Shown here piece by piece: positions 33,311 through 47,298 of a DNA stretch of 64,000 nucleotides. How positions within the stretch are numbered: position 1 is the first letter of the stretch; the number at the start of each line of letters is the position of its first letter. The position numbers were made by a program, and so were the translations under genes. Source of the stretch: Opisthorchis felineus (lineage: Eukaryota > Platyhelminthes > Trematoda > Opisthorchiida > Opisthorchiidae). The notes beneath the pieces are model-generated. The model made no database searches and was not told the origin of the DNA. It worked only from the letters and a program-made list of their open reading frames with translations. The DNA is taken from the NCBI GenBank assembly GCA_004794785.1, contig SJOL01007403.1, forward strand, positions 480,952 to 544,951, written 5' to 3'.

Positions 33311-33376
33311 NNNNNNNNNNNNNNNNNNNNNNNNNNNNNNNNNNNNNNNNNNNNNNNNNNNNNNNNNNNNNNNNNN
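33311..33376. other. Assembly gap (66 N)
   Basis: A run of N, followed directly by a T-rich stretch (TTTTTTT, CTTTGTGTGT). Any frame spanning it is unreliable. Confidence 0.99.
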
Positions 33377-36280
33377 TTTTTTTCTTTGTGTGTCAGTTAG
33401 CAATCTGGGCACATAAAAATGCTATACCTAACGTAAAACCCTGATTCTATTGTGTTTCAGTCAAGGAGATGCTCCACAATCAGCTGCTTACTCTGCCTCG
33501 TTGCTTGGTGGTGCGTCGGTTTGTAGATTTACACCACCAAAAAAGATGCAAAGACAGTCTACAATTCACTGATAATTTCGCCCTCAGTCTTGACGAAACG
33601 TCTGCAACCCAGTTGCTTAGTTGTTGTATAGTTTAAATTCCTTATTAAGCGGAATGTTACGCATATTTATACTTGTTTATTTACTGCCAGTCCAATTCTT
33701 TTACGGATCTCTTAGTTCTTCCTGGTAAGGCCCTCTTACATTTTTGAAAAAGATGTCTGAATCAAATTCTGAAGATGAATAGGTAAGAACCCGGAGGTCT
33801 CTCGACAGAACCCATACAATGACTTGTTGCAAAATTAATTTATCGTGAGAAGTGTTTAATTACAGGCATGAAGCATAAGGCATTACACCACCCATCGGGA
33901 TACTAATATTCTGGCCCGGTTATCATACAAAAAATATTGAAAGATTTTTTTTAAGAACTTCTGAGAAATTTTGACATTAGTCCTAGCTCATTGTGATGGA
34001 AAGTTATACTACTTGTCCACAAAGCCCATTCTTAACACAAGTGAACGTAAATCGCAATATAGTCTATTTTGAATCGATCGTTTTGTGGCACATGACCTAA
34101 TTTCGTCCGCCAAATTGACGGCCATCGTGTCAATTAATCAGATGCGAGGAGCAGGAATAAAATAAATAGTGAGGGCCAATGTTACATTCGTTTCGTTTAC
34201 ACTAGTCCGTCCATTACGTTTTAGTGGTGATGTTCGCTCACAAATAAATAATGCATTGACCATTACGTTTCGTGGTTGTTTATACATAGCAACTGACTTT
34301 TACCAAGTGACGTTAAGTTCACTGCTGTATGATATGGTTCGTTGTTTGGCAGGTACACACATATACATGACCGACAGATTTACACGTACTCTGAGTTTCG
34401 CCTAGATGTCGCACCAGACAGCTTCATTAGAGGACACCTATAAGATTTCAGCGAATGCTCTGTTTTGCAAATCAAACATGAATCCAGAACATTGTAGAGT
34501 TCCGATATTTATGCTGTAACGTATGACTTTTCAGGATCTGTCACATTTTTAACACTAGAAAAGTGCCGTTACTTCTCCTCGTTTCGGCAAGTCGATTACA
34601 AATAATAAACACTCTCGCTCGAAGGCAGCCTCATGAAATCGCTACTCAACGTTTACCGGCCTTGAAATTCTTAGTTTTGTCGGTTATAAATAAACATAAG
34701 CTGCACTTTTTTGTGTATGTCGCCGTACTACCGAAGCCCCAATCGGTTGGCTGTCTGAGACGGGATGAATACCAGACTGGACGGGAGTTGCGTGTTGAAA
34801 AAGTTACACAGCTCGATAAGTACATGCAAAAAAGTATGAAAACCAATAAATCCTAATAAGATCACCTACTGACACCCAACTGGAGCCGATCGACAGGTGT
34901 CACGAAAGATGGATCACATCATCGGGTCACAGGAAAAGCAGTGGACCCCATTGGCTGCTACTAAATTAAATTATAGTTGAGGTCTCTAAACAACAAACAA
35001 TTACTTGAACTAGGTAATATGTTTCGTCTTTTCTCAAGGGACAGTCCAGTGATGGTCACTATGATCTTTCCTCAACGTTACCCGCTTGGCAGAAGCATGC
35101 AAGTGAATAGGCAAAATTTGCTAGAAATTCGCAATGCGAAGCAGAACGATTGTGAGTGACAGAATTCAACTCATATGGTATTATTTGGTGCTATGACAAC
35201 TAATGCCCCCCCACTCACGGTTGTTCTCTCCGTTAGTCCCTTTTGCACAACTAGGCTATTTAAGTAGGTTATCATAACTCTGACGTTAGGGCCTTTATTT
35301 TTTTCTAAAGAGACTCTGTGAACATCATTTCTGTGTACTTTCTCAAGGCCGAGTTTTCCGGTGTCTGAATTAGCGATGTTGAGTGGGGTGAATACCTTGC
35401 ATCACTCGCCAACAACAGGTTGACTAGTTCCACTTCTGGTACTAGACTTCTGACTAGGTTTTGGCGGGGTCAGTGTCGTCATTCAAACTAAAGTATACGT
35501 TTCAGTTGGTATACGTTACCAGTTCCGCCAACCAACCATAAAATACTAACACCTGACGTGTCACTGGCTTTCGTGTATCATATTATCCAAGATATAATTG
35601 GCTTCCCATGTGATTTTATCCTCTATTTTTCACTTGATTGCTTTACTTCGGTTATCCCCTAAGGGACCACGTGCCTACTTTTTCGAAGTCTCGAATTACC
35701 GCTTTCCAGGTATGGCGGATGAAGAGAAGGCTCCTGTAGAAGTCAGTTCAGTGTTGGTTCCAGTGACGTGAGCCACAGGCACCCAGCCTGCTCAGTTATG
35801 CTGCATCAGACTTATCAGTTTTGTCTGATCATCTCGACGATGACGTGACATATGGCATGGTATTGGATCAAGTGCAACTGTGAGCATGTCCGCATGTGAG
35901 TGGCTTCGATGTTGTTGATAAAACCAACCGAGTCCCGCCATGACAGAACATCGAAAGCATGCCTCTTTTTCGACGCATGGTCTTGAGGACGTGCTTGCGG
36001 CTTATAAGTCCGAAACTTCGTTACGACGCTAATTTCCCCTCTGTGCAACGTTTCGTGCTCCAGTTGAAGGACGTTCTGAGAGCAATATCCAAGCAGATAA
36101 TAACTTCATCCATGGCTACGCTGTTCCGACGGTAGTTAGTCTTATCGCTTATGTACTCCAGTGCTACTTCGTTCGTCACAGGTTGTTCGTCAGAGCTGAG
36201 TTCGGGTGGAGTAAAGGGACTTTGAGACTTTGAACTACACACTGTCGAAGGAAGTATATGGGCGGGCAAAATTGGAGAGT
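33377..36280. other. Gene-poor stretch after the gap
   Basis: No supported exon, RNA or tandem array. Open frames at 34169-34405 and 34563-34856 have neither domains nor splice context. Confidence 0.45.
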
Positions 36281-36284
36281 TCCT

Positions 36285-36480
36285 GCTAACTGTAGTTATC
36301 TGCATCTGGGACAACTATGCCACGAATTCAAAGTTCGCGAAATTCAATCCTATATTCAGTTCATAGTGTCCGCGGACAGTTTGGCAAATCATGCAGTCAA
36401 CCACCAATTTGCCCAGTATAGAGGACAACGGACAGCCATGTCGAACCCCAGTCAACAAGACAAAGTTTAACAACTTTCCA
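36285..36480 (-). mobile_element. Reverse-transcriptase scrap of a LINE, antisense
   Basis: On the minus strand, just below 36475, the frame reads LLTGVRHGCPLSSILGKLVVD, a clear form of the GVRQGCPLSPxLFNLxxD box of non-LTR reverse transcriptases. It continues as NIGLNFANFEF near 36330-36300. Flanking minus-strand frames at 36021-36314 and 35815-36048 may belong to the same element, but I see no YADD box. It is a different subfamily from the copies at 16.5 and 18.4 kb, judging by its residues. Confidence 0.6.
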
Positions 36481-36884
36481 TCAAGTATGGGTTTTATTTC
36501 ACTGACGACACCGTAGGGTGACTTCAGCCTGATTTACTATGTAAGATTAATATCAGATTCCATCGTATTTCACAAAGAGGAGAGTTTCGGAAGTCTTTGC
36601 AAGAGGTGAAGATTGGCCGGTACTTTCCTTGGCATATAACTCTGCTGATAAAGGAGCTTAATAGTCCTCAGCAGAATCGCCCTTCGTGGGACTGATCCTG
36701 TAGGACAGGTCCCTAAGGTCTCATCAACCTGATTCTCAACTTGAACATCTAACTCTTGGTAACTGGCGAAATATATTCACAAATCAATTAGGAGGAAGTC
36801 CGAGCTGACTCCATTCTTTATGGTACTCTTCACATTAATTTGCCAAATGTTGTATTTCACTCAGTGCGTACAATTTGTTGTTCA

Positions 36885-37145
36885 AGAAGAACATAAAGTT
36901 GATGAAATCCCAGGGCTTAGGTCGACCTGGTGAGTCTGAATGAAGGCGAAGCCGGTAGAGGGCCGTCGAAATATCTTTAAAACTAACCATCTTCATCTCG
37001 AATATCGTACCAACTTAGGGCAGCCTATGTGAAGCAATTTTAGTTACGGGGTATAGAAAGAAATGCTTGCATGGGATTCAGCCATTTCTCCCTTTAACAG
37101 CAGCCTAATTCGCAAATGAGTTTATTCTGTCGGTTGGCTGATACT
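36885..37145 (+). repeat. Dispersed repeat family A, copy 1 (block order X-Y-Z)
   Basis: Block X (about 36890-36985) contains AGAACATAA-GTTGA, CCTGGTGAGTC, AAGGCGAAGCCGGT and GGCCGTCGAA. Block Y (about 36994-37015) contains TCTCGAATATCGTACCAAC. Block Z (about 37075-37130) contains GATTCAGCC and CGCAAATGAGTTTATT. The same blocks occur as Y-Z-X at 53.8 kb. Confidence 0.55.
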
Positions 37146-40100
37146 GGTTGCAGCTTAATGTGAATGTTTGCCCAATGCTTTCCTTCGCTGGGGGTTTCGG
37201 TGTTGGGTTCTATCCGGCAACTGAGCTGTAGCGTGGGTTCGTAAGAACAGCAACGACTCAAATGGCTAAGTTCAATAAGCTTACAGCTGGTCCGTCGTCG
37301 CAACCAAATTTTTAACGTCTTTCGTGGCACGTTTTGTCAGATGATTTGGAGGACGACCAAGCAGTTAGAACCAAATGTAAGCTGATGGTGGATCTGTGTG
37401 CCGTGCAAATCACAAGGCACACATATATGGTTAGTTAGTGATAGACAGTCAACAGGTTTTTGTGCGCAACGGTAGACAGATTAATTGATTCCTACCATGG
37501 TTGGATTGCCCTGAGTATTAGGGCGGATCTTTTACAGACCTGAATGAAAGCACCCTAACTGTCGGAGTTGCTAATGTCTACCTCATCTACGTCCATAGCT
37601 TAAATGGCTGAGAAGTGAAACACATAAGTTGTGTAGTGGTCAGCCACGGCTTGGCCTGTTCCGATCACGGAAAATGGGCTACCTTTCTTATTTAACTCAG
37701 AAGACTAATATACTTATGGTAGACCTGCTTCATCCACTATCGTTTCGCCGACGGATCTCTGTGCGTTCCTGTTCCAGAAGATTATCTACAAAGAAGGATC
37801 GCTGAAAAAAGAAGCTAGATAAGAGAAAGAAGTGAATAATACACGCGGGGTGCTTGAAGTGACCAAAGACATGAGGTTACTATAAGTGCATAATGTGCCA
37901 AAATAGGAATTTTCTTCTTCCGGATGCTGCTTGGATTCTTCATCAAATCATCCGTGAATATGAGGCATATCTCCTTAACTCAATAAAATGATAGCAGGCT
38001 CCGCTCTACCAGGTCAGCTAGAATGAGCATTATTAATGAACAATAATCAACTGATTTCTTATAGTACTGCTGTACTGATAGGTCTTCACTTCCAATGGAC
38101 AATCACTTTTTTGTCAACAAGTGATGAAAACCACATTTTCCAAGGATGGATGCAACTGATTACGAATAGCAGAGAATTAATGCAAAGATCGCGAGACTAA
38201 ACCATTCCACGCAGACTTGCTAGTCACCGCAGATATAGCACAGTAAAAATTGTAATGAGACAAATGCGATCAAACGCGTAACATTTCATAATTTTTGAGT
38301 GAAAGTCACTCCGTAACACACGAGACCGAGTGAATGTATCCTGACTGTCCAGTACTTCTTTTAGACCGAATAACCCATTAAACCTGCGAAAAATTCTACA
38401 GATTTTGGTACAAACGCTGTGCAAGTTTACGGTTTACTGATTTGCAAGGGCAAATTGTGTTCACTTCAGCTGGTACCAACAGTCCACCAATAGATCAAAC
38501 GGTTCATGAAATCGAGCAGGCAAGGCTGTTGTGAAAAACAAACACCTGATGAGTTTCTTATTGTTTGTGAGATAGAATCCTATTCTGAAACGTTCGCATA
38601 TTTTAGAGAGTTACCGAAAACCCAACTAGAAGAAAACTACAACGGGCAGCCGGATGAATCACAGTGAGATACATGTTGTTGGAATAGGAGGATAAAAGGT
38701 ACACACGTGATTGAAGTCACGCACACATTATGAGTGATTACTAACACAACTTCTTGTTTGGTAAAGCATCTGTTATTTTGTGCTGTTGCTGTACTGATAA
38801 AGTTAATTTAGGTGAATAAGTAGAGAAGAAAAATGTCGACAGTTCAATATTGGCGTTCGTAGCTCAGCTTATTGTCAGTTAGTTTTGGGGCTAAGCAGAC
38901 AACATTTAACTGTACATGAAGATAGCGCTAAATATTGGCAGCCAGCTGTGGAATGTCGTTTATGAGCTATGCTCATCAACTTAATGGCAGTTCAGGCTAC
39001 CCAGGTGGATCATTCCGAAAGACTGAAGCGCATAAAAGAGCCGCGATTCTAGGTCGAATAAAAGTGGGCATGCTGTGCAGGGTGGCATTAGTTGCCAGAC
39101 ATTCAGTCTTCAAACCCAGCACCCCCATGATGTCCACTGTCTTTTAGGTCAGATTTTGTCTTCGATAGCTCTAGATGAGCTTCGCATGGTGAACTTCATC
39201 AACGGTTAATTTTGCACACCGGGGTTGTAAAACACGGAGTCTATGGAAGTTAGTCAAAATGACAGCAGCCTGCTATCTGTCAGAAAATTTATCTCAAGTG
39301 CTTTATGGAAACGAATATCTTGTGAGTTTGGACTAAAACTGATGAGAGAAACCAAGTTTGCAAAGTTACAATTTTTATCGCAGATCAAACAGATTTATTC
39401 TTTCATCCTTTCATGTTAAACCAGTGTGTTGGGCTGCTGAACAATATCAAATTCCTGTCCGCTGAGGACGTTTAGTCATGAGCCCGATCAGTCTCTGACT
39501 ATCGCAAGTCACGTGCAAAATCCAAACTTCCAGATTTAACGTAGGGCTTTCTAGCCGATAACGCAAGCCGTTGAAATGACTCCCTCAATCAGTGTTCCAT
39601 AAATTTCGTTGTTTTCAAATTTTGTGGCCTCACGACCGCCCAATAAATTTCATTACGTTTTGCACTCGTTGCAGATAGACATAAAGGGAATACTTGCATC
39701 TCGCATCTCAGGTCCCCTCATTATTTTGACAAAATTAATTTACAGAACCCAAGTGCCAAACGCTTTGCATGATACTCTAAATTTGTCTACTGAAAGAGAT
39801 GGATTCTTTCGACACAGTTACAAACATTTATCGAAAAAGCGTTCTGTATGAATTCTGCCATTAAATTCAACCAAAGGCCTGTGTTTGGACGTTCTACCGG
39901 ACGTAACACCAACGAAATGTAATTAATTTCAACAATTTTTAGCTAGGATGCACCTTGGTCTTGTCTTTTACTGGTAGGTCCCCAAAATGTATGCGCGGAA
40001 GATCATGGAACTTTCAAAATATGTGATCTGGGGATTCACTTGGTAAGCTACGTAAACCTTGGTTTATGAAAGCAGGAGAATTTTCTGTGGGCCTCCTGTA

Positions 40101-40776
40101 AACCACCTAAGAGCCTCTAGAATCACCAAAGAAACTGTGATTTTGCGGTCAAACAAGTTTTCACTACTTTAATAGTTTGAGCGGTAAATCTGCATGGCAT
40201 CCGCTATCAGAATTTTAAAAAAACCGCTCAATCGCTAGGAATTTCTACAACCAAATAAGGTCTGGAATAACTTGAAGTCAGAGAAATATGGAATCGTTAT
40301 CAGTCTGTAAAGGTTCAACACATGAACATCAATTTTTCATGAGCTGTGTCCACTTATTCTACGATGAAACGTGGTTATAGTAGAGAAGAAGGAAGTAAAG
40401 AAAAAGTATGCAATAGTCAGGTATGTTTTACCTACTTCACACAATCACTGATAAGGAAGCTTTTGGGAACCATCAGGCAGTTCTCAACCGATTCTGCATA
40501 TCTTAGGCATAGTTTACGAGTTTCGACCAAACTCGTGTTCTAATTGAAACCAAGTTGTCAGCAAGTGGCGAGATACACTCATTCGCAAATTGAACTTATG
40601 TTTAGTGAGGCGATGACTTTCGGCGGTGAGATCGATGCGAGCAGAATGTGGGTTGTTGAAATACGTTAATTTGCAAAACAAGTTAGTGCTAACGAGAAAA
40701 TCAGGTGATTCCCCAATGAATCTGTTGTTTACAATATTCTTTGACTAAACGTGCTACACATGTACAGCAGTTGATA
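37146..40776. other. Gene-poor stretch
   Basis: No supported gene or element. The short frames lack splice context and domains. Confidence 0.45.
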
Positions 40777-41030
40777 ACTTGTTTGAGAAAACAAATTATA
40801 TCTTCCAGACGTAGCTCTGAGACTAAGTCTACCTGATGGATCCCAAGAAAGAAGAAAAAGATAGCTGGCTGGAAAAGAGTCTTCAGCAACCATATAAGTA
40901 CTCTGTTAGGTCGAGAAAACATAACTGGATATCTCGAATATAATGCCAACTGAAACATGAGGCGACATTTGTGCGGCACGTTTATTTGAATATTATCATA
41001 AACCATAAAATTTAGCTGCGATTAATTAGA
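40777..41030 (+). repeat. Dispersed repeat family A, copy 2 (block order X-Y-Z)
   Basis: Block X has TCTACCTGATGGATCCCAAG and GAGTCTTCAGCAACCAT. Block Y has TCTCGAATATAATGCCAACTG followed by AAACATGAGGCGAC and TGCGGCAC. The start of Z has ATCATAAACC and ATTTAGCTG. Same direction as the other copies, but strongly diverged. Confidence 0.55.
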
Positions 41031-44000
41031 GTCTTTTGATAACACAAGATTCAGTTGCAGATGGGTGTATTTTTTCGATTTTGTTTTGCCTTCTTCATCT
41101 TACCTGTTCCCGGCGTTTTCAGACTCTGTCCAAATGAGAATGTTGATCTGTCTGACAAGAATCTTATGATGACCCAAAAAATACCTGAAGATTAATCGAA
41201 GTCATAACAGTTTGTTTCAAAGGGCGTGCAGATAGTTGAAAGCCCCTCGCAAAACCTTTCACTGATATCGAGCCATCATTTGTTTTCCATCGAGAGGCTC
41301 TAGGGTTACTGTAACGTCAATTTTTAAATGCCGAGACGTCAAGGTGAAACTGGTACAGTGGTATGCCACTCTGGGTCATTCAGCAGTGCACGTGTTCGTA
41401 TACTATACAATCTACCCGATAGTTCCCTGCACGTGGGATAATGCAATTCGAGCTACAGCCTAGCTTGAGGACCACGATTAGACCGGTAATTACGTGCCTA
41501 CTAGACCAGACGACTGACGAGTATAGAATAAGCGGAACGCATGAATAGCAGAAAAACGATTGAAAGTGGAGATATAGCAGACGTTTCGTTTAGTTAAAGT
41601 CTTTCCAAGAACGGAATCCTGCTTGATAGATCCGTTCCTTTACATTACTAGTGGTTAAAAAAAATCCCAAACTGAACGGAAGCAAAATCAAGGCCTCCTG
41701 GATACAGTTCAATCACAGTGAAGTCAAATTTCAATTACACATCTTTGATTATGAATCTTTATGCGATTGACACAAATACACCTCCGTCAGTCCTTATAAC
41801 AGCATCCGGCTTCACTAATCTAATATATTTACTGGCAGAGAAAGAAAACTTTAAAAATAACCTACAAAAATCTTCCTTTTTTCAGTAAACGTTTCGAATC
41901 TGAGGGTAAGACCATTATGAGCAGCCACCAGTTCAAGATGTTTTCAATAAGGAGAGTACTTCGATTAAAACAGTCGCTAATCCTTGAAATTTTCGAAATC
42001 TGACTTTTTATCACTTCAGGTACAAGTTACTCAAGAGGATGAAACAGTAGCCCAACCTCAAAGAAGTTGCATTAGTTTGTTCCAAAGCGTTTTAAAAAAA
42101 GTGTGATTTTGAGGTTTCGCAGTGGAACTAAATTCCAAAACCTTCGTTTGGGCAACAATATTTGGTTAGGTGGAGTTGCGGGCAAATCTAGTTTGATCAT
42201 GCAAACTAGATGAAAATGGCACCAAATCGGATATCATACCCCTGGTCTGATCTTTTTCCTGAACCTGGACGTATTTGTCACATCCTCACGGAGTGCTAGC
42301 TAGTTCATCCTAGATTTGACCAGACCAGCTTGCCTTAATGAAATACAAGCATAACCCAAAGCATAAATTTTCTCCTATCAAGCAGAAGCCTAATCTGAAT
42401 GAAACGGGATGTTCAGACGATTTGGCCAGTGATAATGTCAGCGAATACAAACTTGACATTTTCAAGATTAGACATACTTGTACTTTTGCTGCCACCAAAG
42501 TTTGCTCCAGCCGATCAACTGTCATGTCTATGAAGGATTTTAACATGCATACCTTAATTCCCTAGCGCAAATGTACATATACAATAATTTAACATCAACA
42601 AATATACAGTTTTCGGTATCTTAATTCTGTGACTGAAATCACAATATACTAATGTGGTCCTTGAATCCCCTAGCGGATAGCGGAGTTCAGTGCTGATTCG
42701 CCGGAAAGATTCCATAGGTTTTCCGAACGAGATCACCTAGGTGCAGTTGATTACTCTTAACGGATATTGGCCCCACCCCACTAAACGTTTGGTGCTCACA
42801 TTTTTCTGCTGTGATTGGCTGGGTCGTCGAGTGATTTGTCTGGTCAACTGTAGGGGATTACAACAGGGGGGTTGAGTGAGGAACAGATGAGATTCATTAG
42901 CTTTCCAACGGGAAATAAATGGAATAGAATAAATTGCATTCCTTCCGCCAAGATCTGTGGGATAAGTATTTAGCTGGACGCTTCAGAATCATTCAAACGA
43001 ATAAATGAATAAACATTCCAAATGCACAACTGGGTTTTCATTCTTGCAGAAAATGCGAACAAGTTCAGTGGTTGGCACTACCACAGCGTGCGGAGTCCCA
43101 CATTGAGCGGAATTACTGGTTGCTGTTCAGTGGCCCAAAAGTGAACGACAAGCTTGACACAACATACGCGCATTGGCTAAAAACAAGTTTTGTGTTCCAG
43201 GAAAATTGAGGCAGCTTCAATGGAGTCTCGCTCATACATCATTAACATGGTTGACAACAATACATTGGTAATGCATCCTAGCGCTAACCTCTCACTGTAT
43301 CGCCTGTTACATCGCAATTTACACTACACTGCATTTTAGCATTTCCCATAGCTTTTGTGACAAATGCATCATCAGGTGTAGCAAGGAAATGAACTTTCAA
43401 AAACGGGGATCTATTTTGTACACGCAACTTGCTGGCATGCAGCCCGAGGGAGATACGGAAGCCAAGTTTTCACTGGCGGGAGAAACCCTGCACAGAACTA
43501 ATCAAGACAAATCCCGATCAGGAGCTATCATTATAACCTCCCTGCTATTGTATGTTCGTAGGTTGGAATATTCATTTCTTTCTTTCATCTCGTCCCCCAT
43601 TCCTATCCTAAGTAATCATCTGTTTTGCAGTAAAACTAAGCAAGAGGAAAGTATACTGAAAATCTGCTCAAAACCTCGATGGCTGTAATTGAACAGAGGC
43701 TTCACTAATAAGCAATCTTTGTGCTATAACGACTTCTTCACGATCTGGTAAATGTGTTCACCCATTGGAGAACAAGGCACGGTATCACTAAGGGAACCCA
43801 TTTTTAAAAGTATCCCGGTTTCCTTTTAAAAACAGCCAAACTTGTCATTTTGTTTATCTGACTTGCCAGACTTTTAATTTCCTGAAATGATACTTTGCAG
43901 CTGAACATATTTTTGAAATAGGAACACGTTGATTGGACTCCGAAAACAAAAGCAATTTTGGTTGAACAATTCACAACGTTAGGCTTGTAGTATCCTCTTT

Positions 44001-47000
44001 CACTTCTGTTCGCTAACCAAATTCTCCCAAAAAACCACGCAGGTGAATGCACTCAAGTGATATTTTACCATTGTTTATTTTCCGTTCTCACCCTCGAACG
44101 CAAAATGCACTTGGTAGATCCTCCAATAACAGGACAGCAAACTCTGTATGGACGAGCCTTTTTGTACCAGAACCTGGTGCAAGGTAGCAACAGAAGAGTG
44201 CCCTAGGAAGGCCAATAAGTTGAGAAAATTCAAGGAACTGTCTGTCTGGTAGACAAAAACCTTCAAGAAAAACCCTTTTCCCACACTAATCTGGATAGAG
44301 GTGATTTATTCTGAATTATCGTCTCTGAAGACACAACATACTTCTTCATACTAATAGAAATAACTGCTACCTAATGCTAAGTTTCATTCAGAAGAGTTTT
44401 GTATCCATCTGATGATGAACAGTCTGCAAATAAAACTGTTATTATCGGTTGACTCAGGTGAGCTCCAACGGGATCACTTTTCCTTATGATTGCATCGTCC
44501 TCTCCTTTTTGCATTCACACATCAGAGACCATCACACTTGGAATCTGAAATACTCAGGAAATACCATGGTAGACACGCACATCAAATGAAGTTATCTTAT
44601 TTCCACTTCACGATACCCAATTTTGACCCTATATTTTTAGTCTGGTCTATAAAATATATGTACAATTTGCATTCCACTTGATTGGCCCCCTTATGCTCCT
44701 GGTAACTCAGTATGTTTCATTGTGATGTCGTACACATTTTTGTAGATATGTTCATAAAACGTACTAGTTACAATTTCAGCAGGGGTGTTTTCTTTCCCGT
44801 CTACTGTTAAATAACGTCGTGTGGACACACATGACTCCACGAGACCATAAAAATATAGTTGCGGGGACAGGCGATCAAAAAGACTTCAATGTGCTTGAGG
44901 TAAATTTTGTCATGCTCGTCATGACAGTTGTCGGAACTGACAGACAGCATTCGGATAGTTTTTTTTATCGGCAACAGGAGATTCAACAGTACCCAGATAG
45001 TGTAGCTGCGTGAGGTTATCAGGTGTTTGTTCGGCACACTTTTGACAGGACTGAAGTATATCCTGTGGGCTTGCCACTTCAAGACATCCATAATTCAGAA
45101 CAATATTCAAAGGTTTCCAGGTCGATCAAAGAGGACCAATGAGCGGTATCATATTGGGATGTCGCATACCAAGTTTATTTATTTGCAGATGTAATCAAGT
45201 GCCTGATTCATACCTCGTTTATCAGTCACTAAGTCGTAATGACGGTCCAAAATACTAAAGAGCTGCAACCTCTGTAACTCTGCTGTTCCTGTGCGCAATG
45301 TCAGCAGCAAATAAGCTCATCTGTAAATTCCAACTTAAACTCTTTCTAATCGGGGAATCTCACTTTCTTCCGTTCACTGTCAGGCACTGCACATGGATGT
45401 GACCTATTTTGCGCCAAGGTAAATCGTTCGCTTCCTGAATGTGAACTACTACAGTAGACTGGGTCTTCGTCCCCCGATTTCATCTCCTAAGCTTCCCAAA
45501 TCTTTGGACAACAGACTAACCGGGTGAAATACGGGCCTGTGGCATCACATACCACAATCACTTCACAAGTTTTGTGCTGTCCAGCCGACACTAGCTTGCT
45601 CGCCTACACTGCTTAAATCCACTTTCGCATAATAGCTGTCAAGAGAAGATGCTCAATAATTTTGTCACTTAAATGGACCAGAACATTTCTCTTATCATTT
45701 ACGTTATCGTGCCCATACTGGTTGGTAAACTGATCCAGTCTAAGCACTAATCCTTCAAGATTGTCTTTTGGGCGTAGACTAACTCGGTCTTCACCCTACG
45801 TGCAGATAACTTCCTTCTCTCCCATCCATTTGAATAAATTCTAACGGCGCCCGCCTGAATGGTGAATTTTGGTCTCAGCTCTGTCCTGTCTGTCACTTTC
45901 CTCACCATTGTTTGCTCGTGTGCCCGAAATACACGTCAACGTCATTGCAATGCAGTCGCTGGTCGTACTAGCGGACAAACTACCGGATTGTCTTAAGGGA
46001 ATAAGCACTGTTCTTAGCAAGAGAAGTCGCAGTGAGCTTTCTATGGGTCGATCCTCACTTCCAAGGTCTGGTAGGTGCACCAAAGATGTACCGAAAGGGG
46101 GACCTCGTTCAGAGACAGAAGAGTGACGGGAACCATCCGACAGGGGCTAACTGGACTGTTAGTAAACTGAAAGACATCTAAACAAACAACCAGTTGTACA
46201 CACTGGTTTGACCTGAAAACCTAACGGTTAATACAACCCAGTCACGAGCCCTGGGTTTAAGGTTTCGTATTAGAGAACAACGTTGCATCAGCGCTTTCCA
46301 CTGACGTACGATATAAAAAGACAAAAGCATACTCTAATTATACTGGCGTTTATCAGAACTAATCGATTTTTGCACCAGTACCAATTTTGTCTGGTGACCA
46401 AATTCTCTGTTTTAGTATGTGTGCCAGCAGAATAAGTCACACAGGTCTACTGTATTTTACATTGCCTGGGTGGATCCATACGTTTTTCTCATTTATTGAC
46501 CACTCAAGCGGTCCACGACGACGAGGCTTACGAAGATCACGCACTTTAGTCACACACTCCAGGAAGCATGATGTCTGCATGTTTGGTTCCACATATTTTT
46601 GATTCACTAGCTATGCAGTCGAGGGGATTTTGGTCGACCCCGTTAAGGCCACACTCGCTTGTTTAAATGGATAAAACTGAACAAAATCCCTGTGTGGGGC
46701 TGCTCAATAAACAGTAAACGGCAAGGACAGACATGCCGGTACGTCTGCGGACAACAAGTCATATGGCCTAATTCTGTGTGCTTGTGTGCCGACGACAGAA
46801 TCAACAGCATGCCAACACGGGAAACCACGACATCTCCCACGGTGTCCTTGTGGGAATAGTTAACAGGGCCACACGTTCAAAAGTCGAACTGGGCAAAAAG
46901 CACAGCGAATCCAGCATTCACTCTGCAGGAGGCTGGTGATTGTCTCTGCACGCAATTGCCCACGAAGGCCATGTCCTCGTGGCTGCTCCAAACTGATTGG

Positions 47001-47090
47001 TCAAGACAGTCTAAGCTATCGATCGGGATACAGCCTCCTTGCCACACACCCGTAATTTTTGTGCTGAATTAGGATTGGGCAGTGGCAACA
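41031..47090. other. Gene-poor stretch upstream of the collagen galactosyltransferase gene
   Basis: No supported exon. Open frames on both strands at 45841-46126 overlap, with no recognisable protein. The promoter and any non-coding first exon of the next gene should lie in the last kilobase, but no TATA box or other element stands out. Confidence 0.45.
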
Positions 47091-47298
47091 GGTGGCAGAA
47101 TCCGTGTCATTACCAACCCCAAAGCGGTGCTCCTGGATGGGTAAGGCACATAAACACCCGCCAGGCAAAACCACCTCTTCCACAAAGCTTGAGAATTCGA
47201 ACAATACGCAAGCCGTTAACTCACCCATTAATACACACAGGTCACAACCGAAAAATTTTCAAAAGGTGTCGTCGTCAACCAAGGATCTTATCAAGCAT

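Noticed and set aside
33234..33416. Open frame across the N run
   Set aside because: It exists only because unknown bases were translated as X.
47137..47298. Upstream in-frame ATG of COLGALT
   Set aside because: It adds a polar 54-residue leader before the hydrophobic signal, and a GTAAGG donor-like site lies directly after it. The ATG at 47299 gives a standard signal peptide. Not fully excluded.
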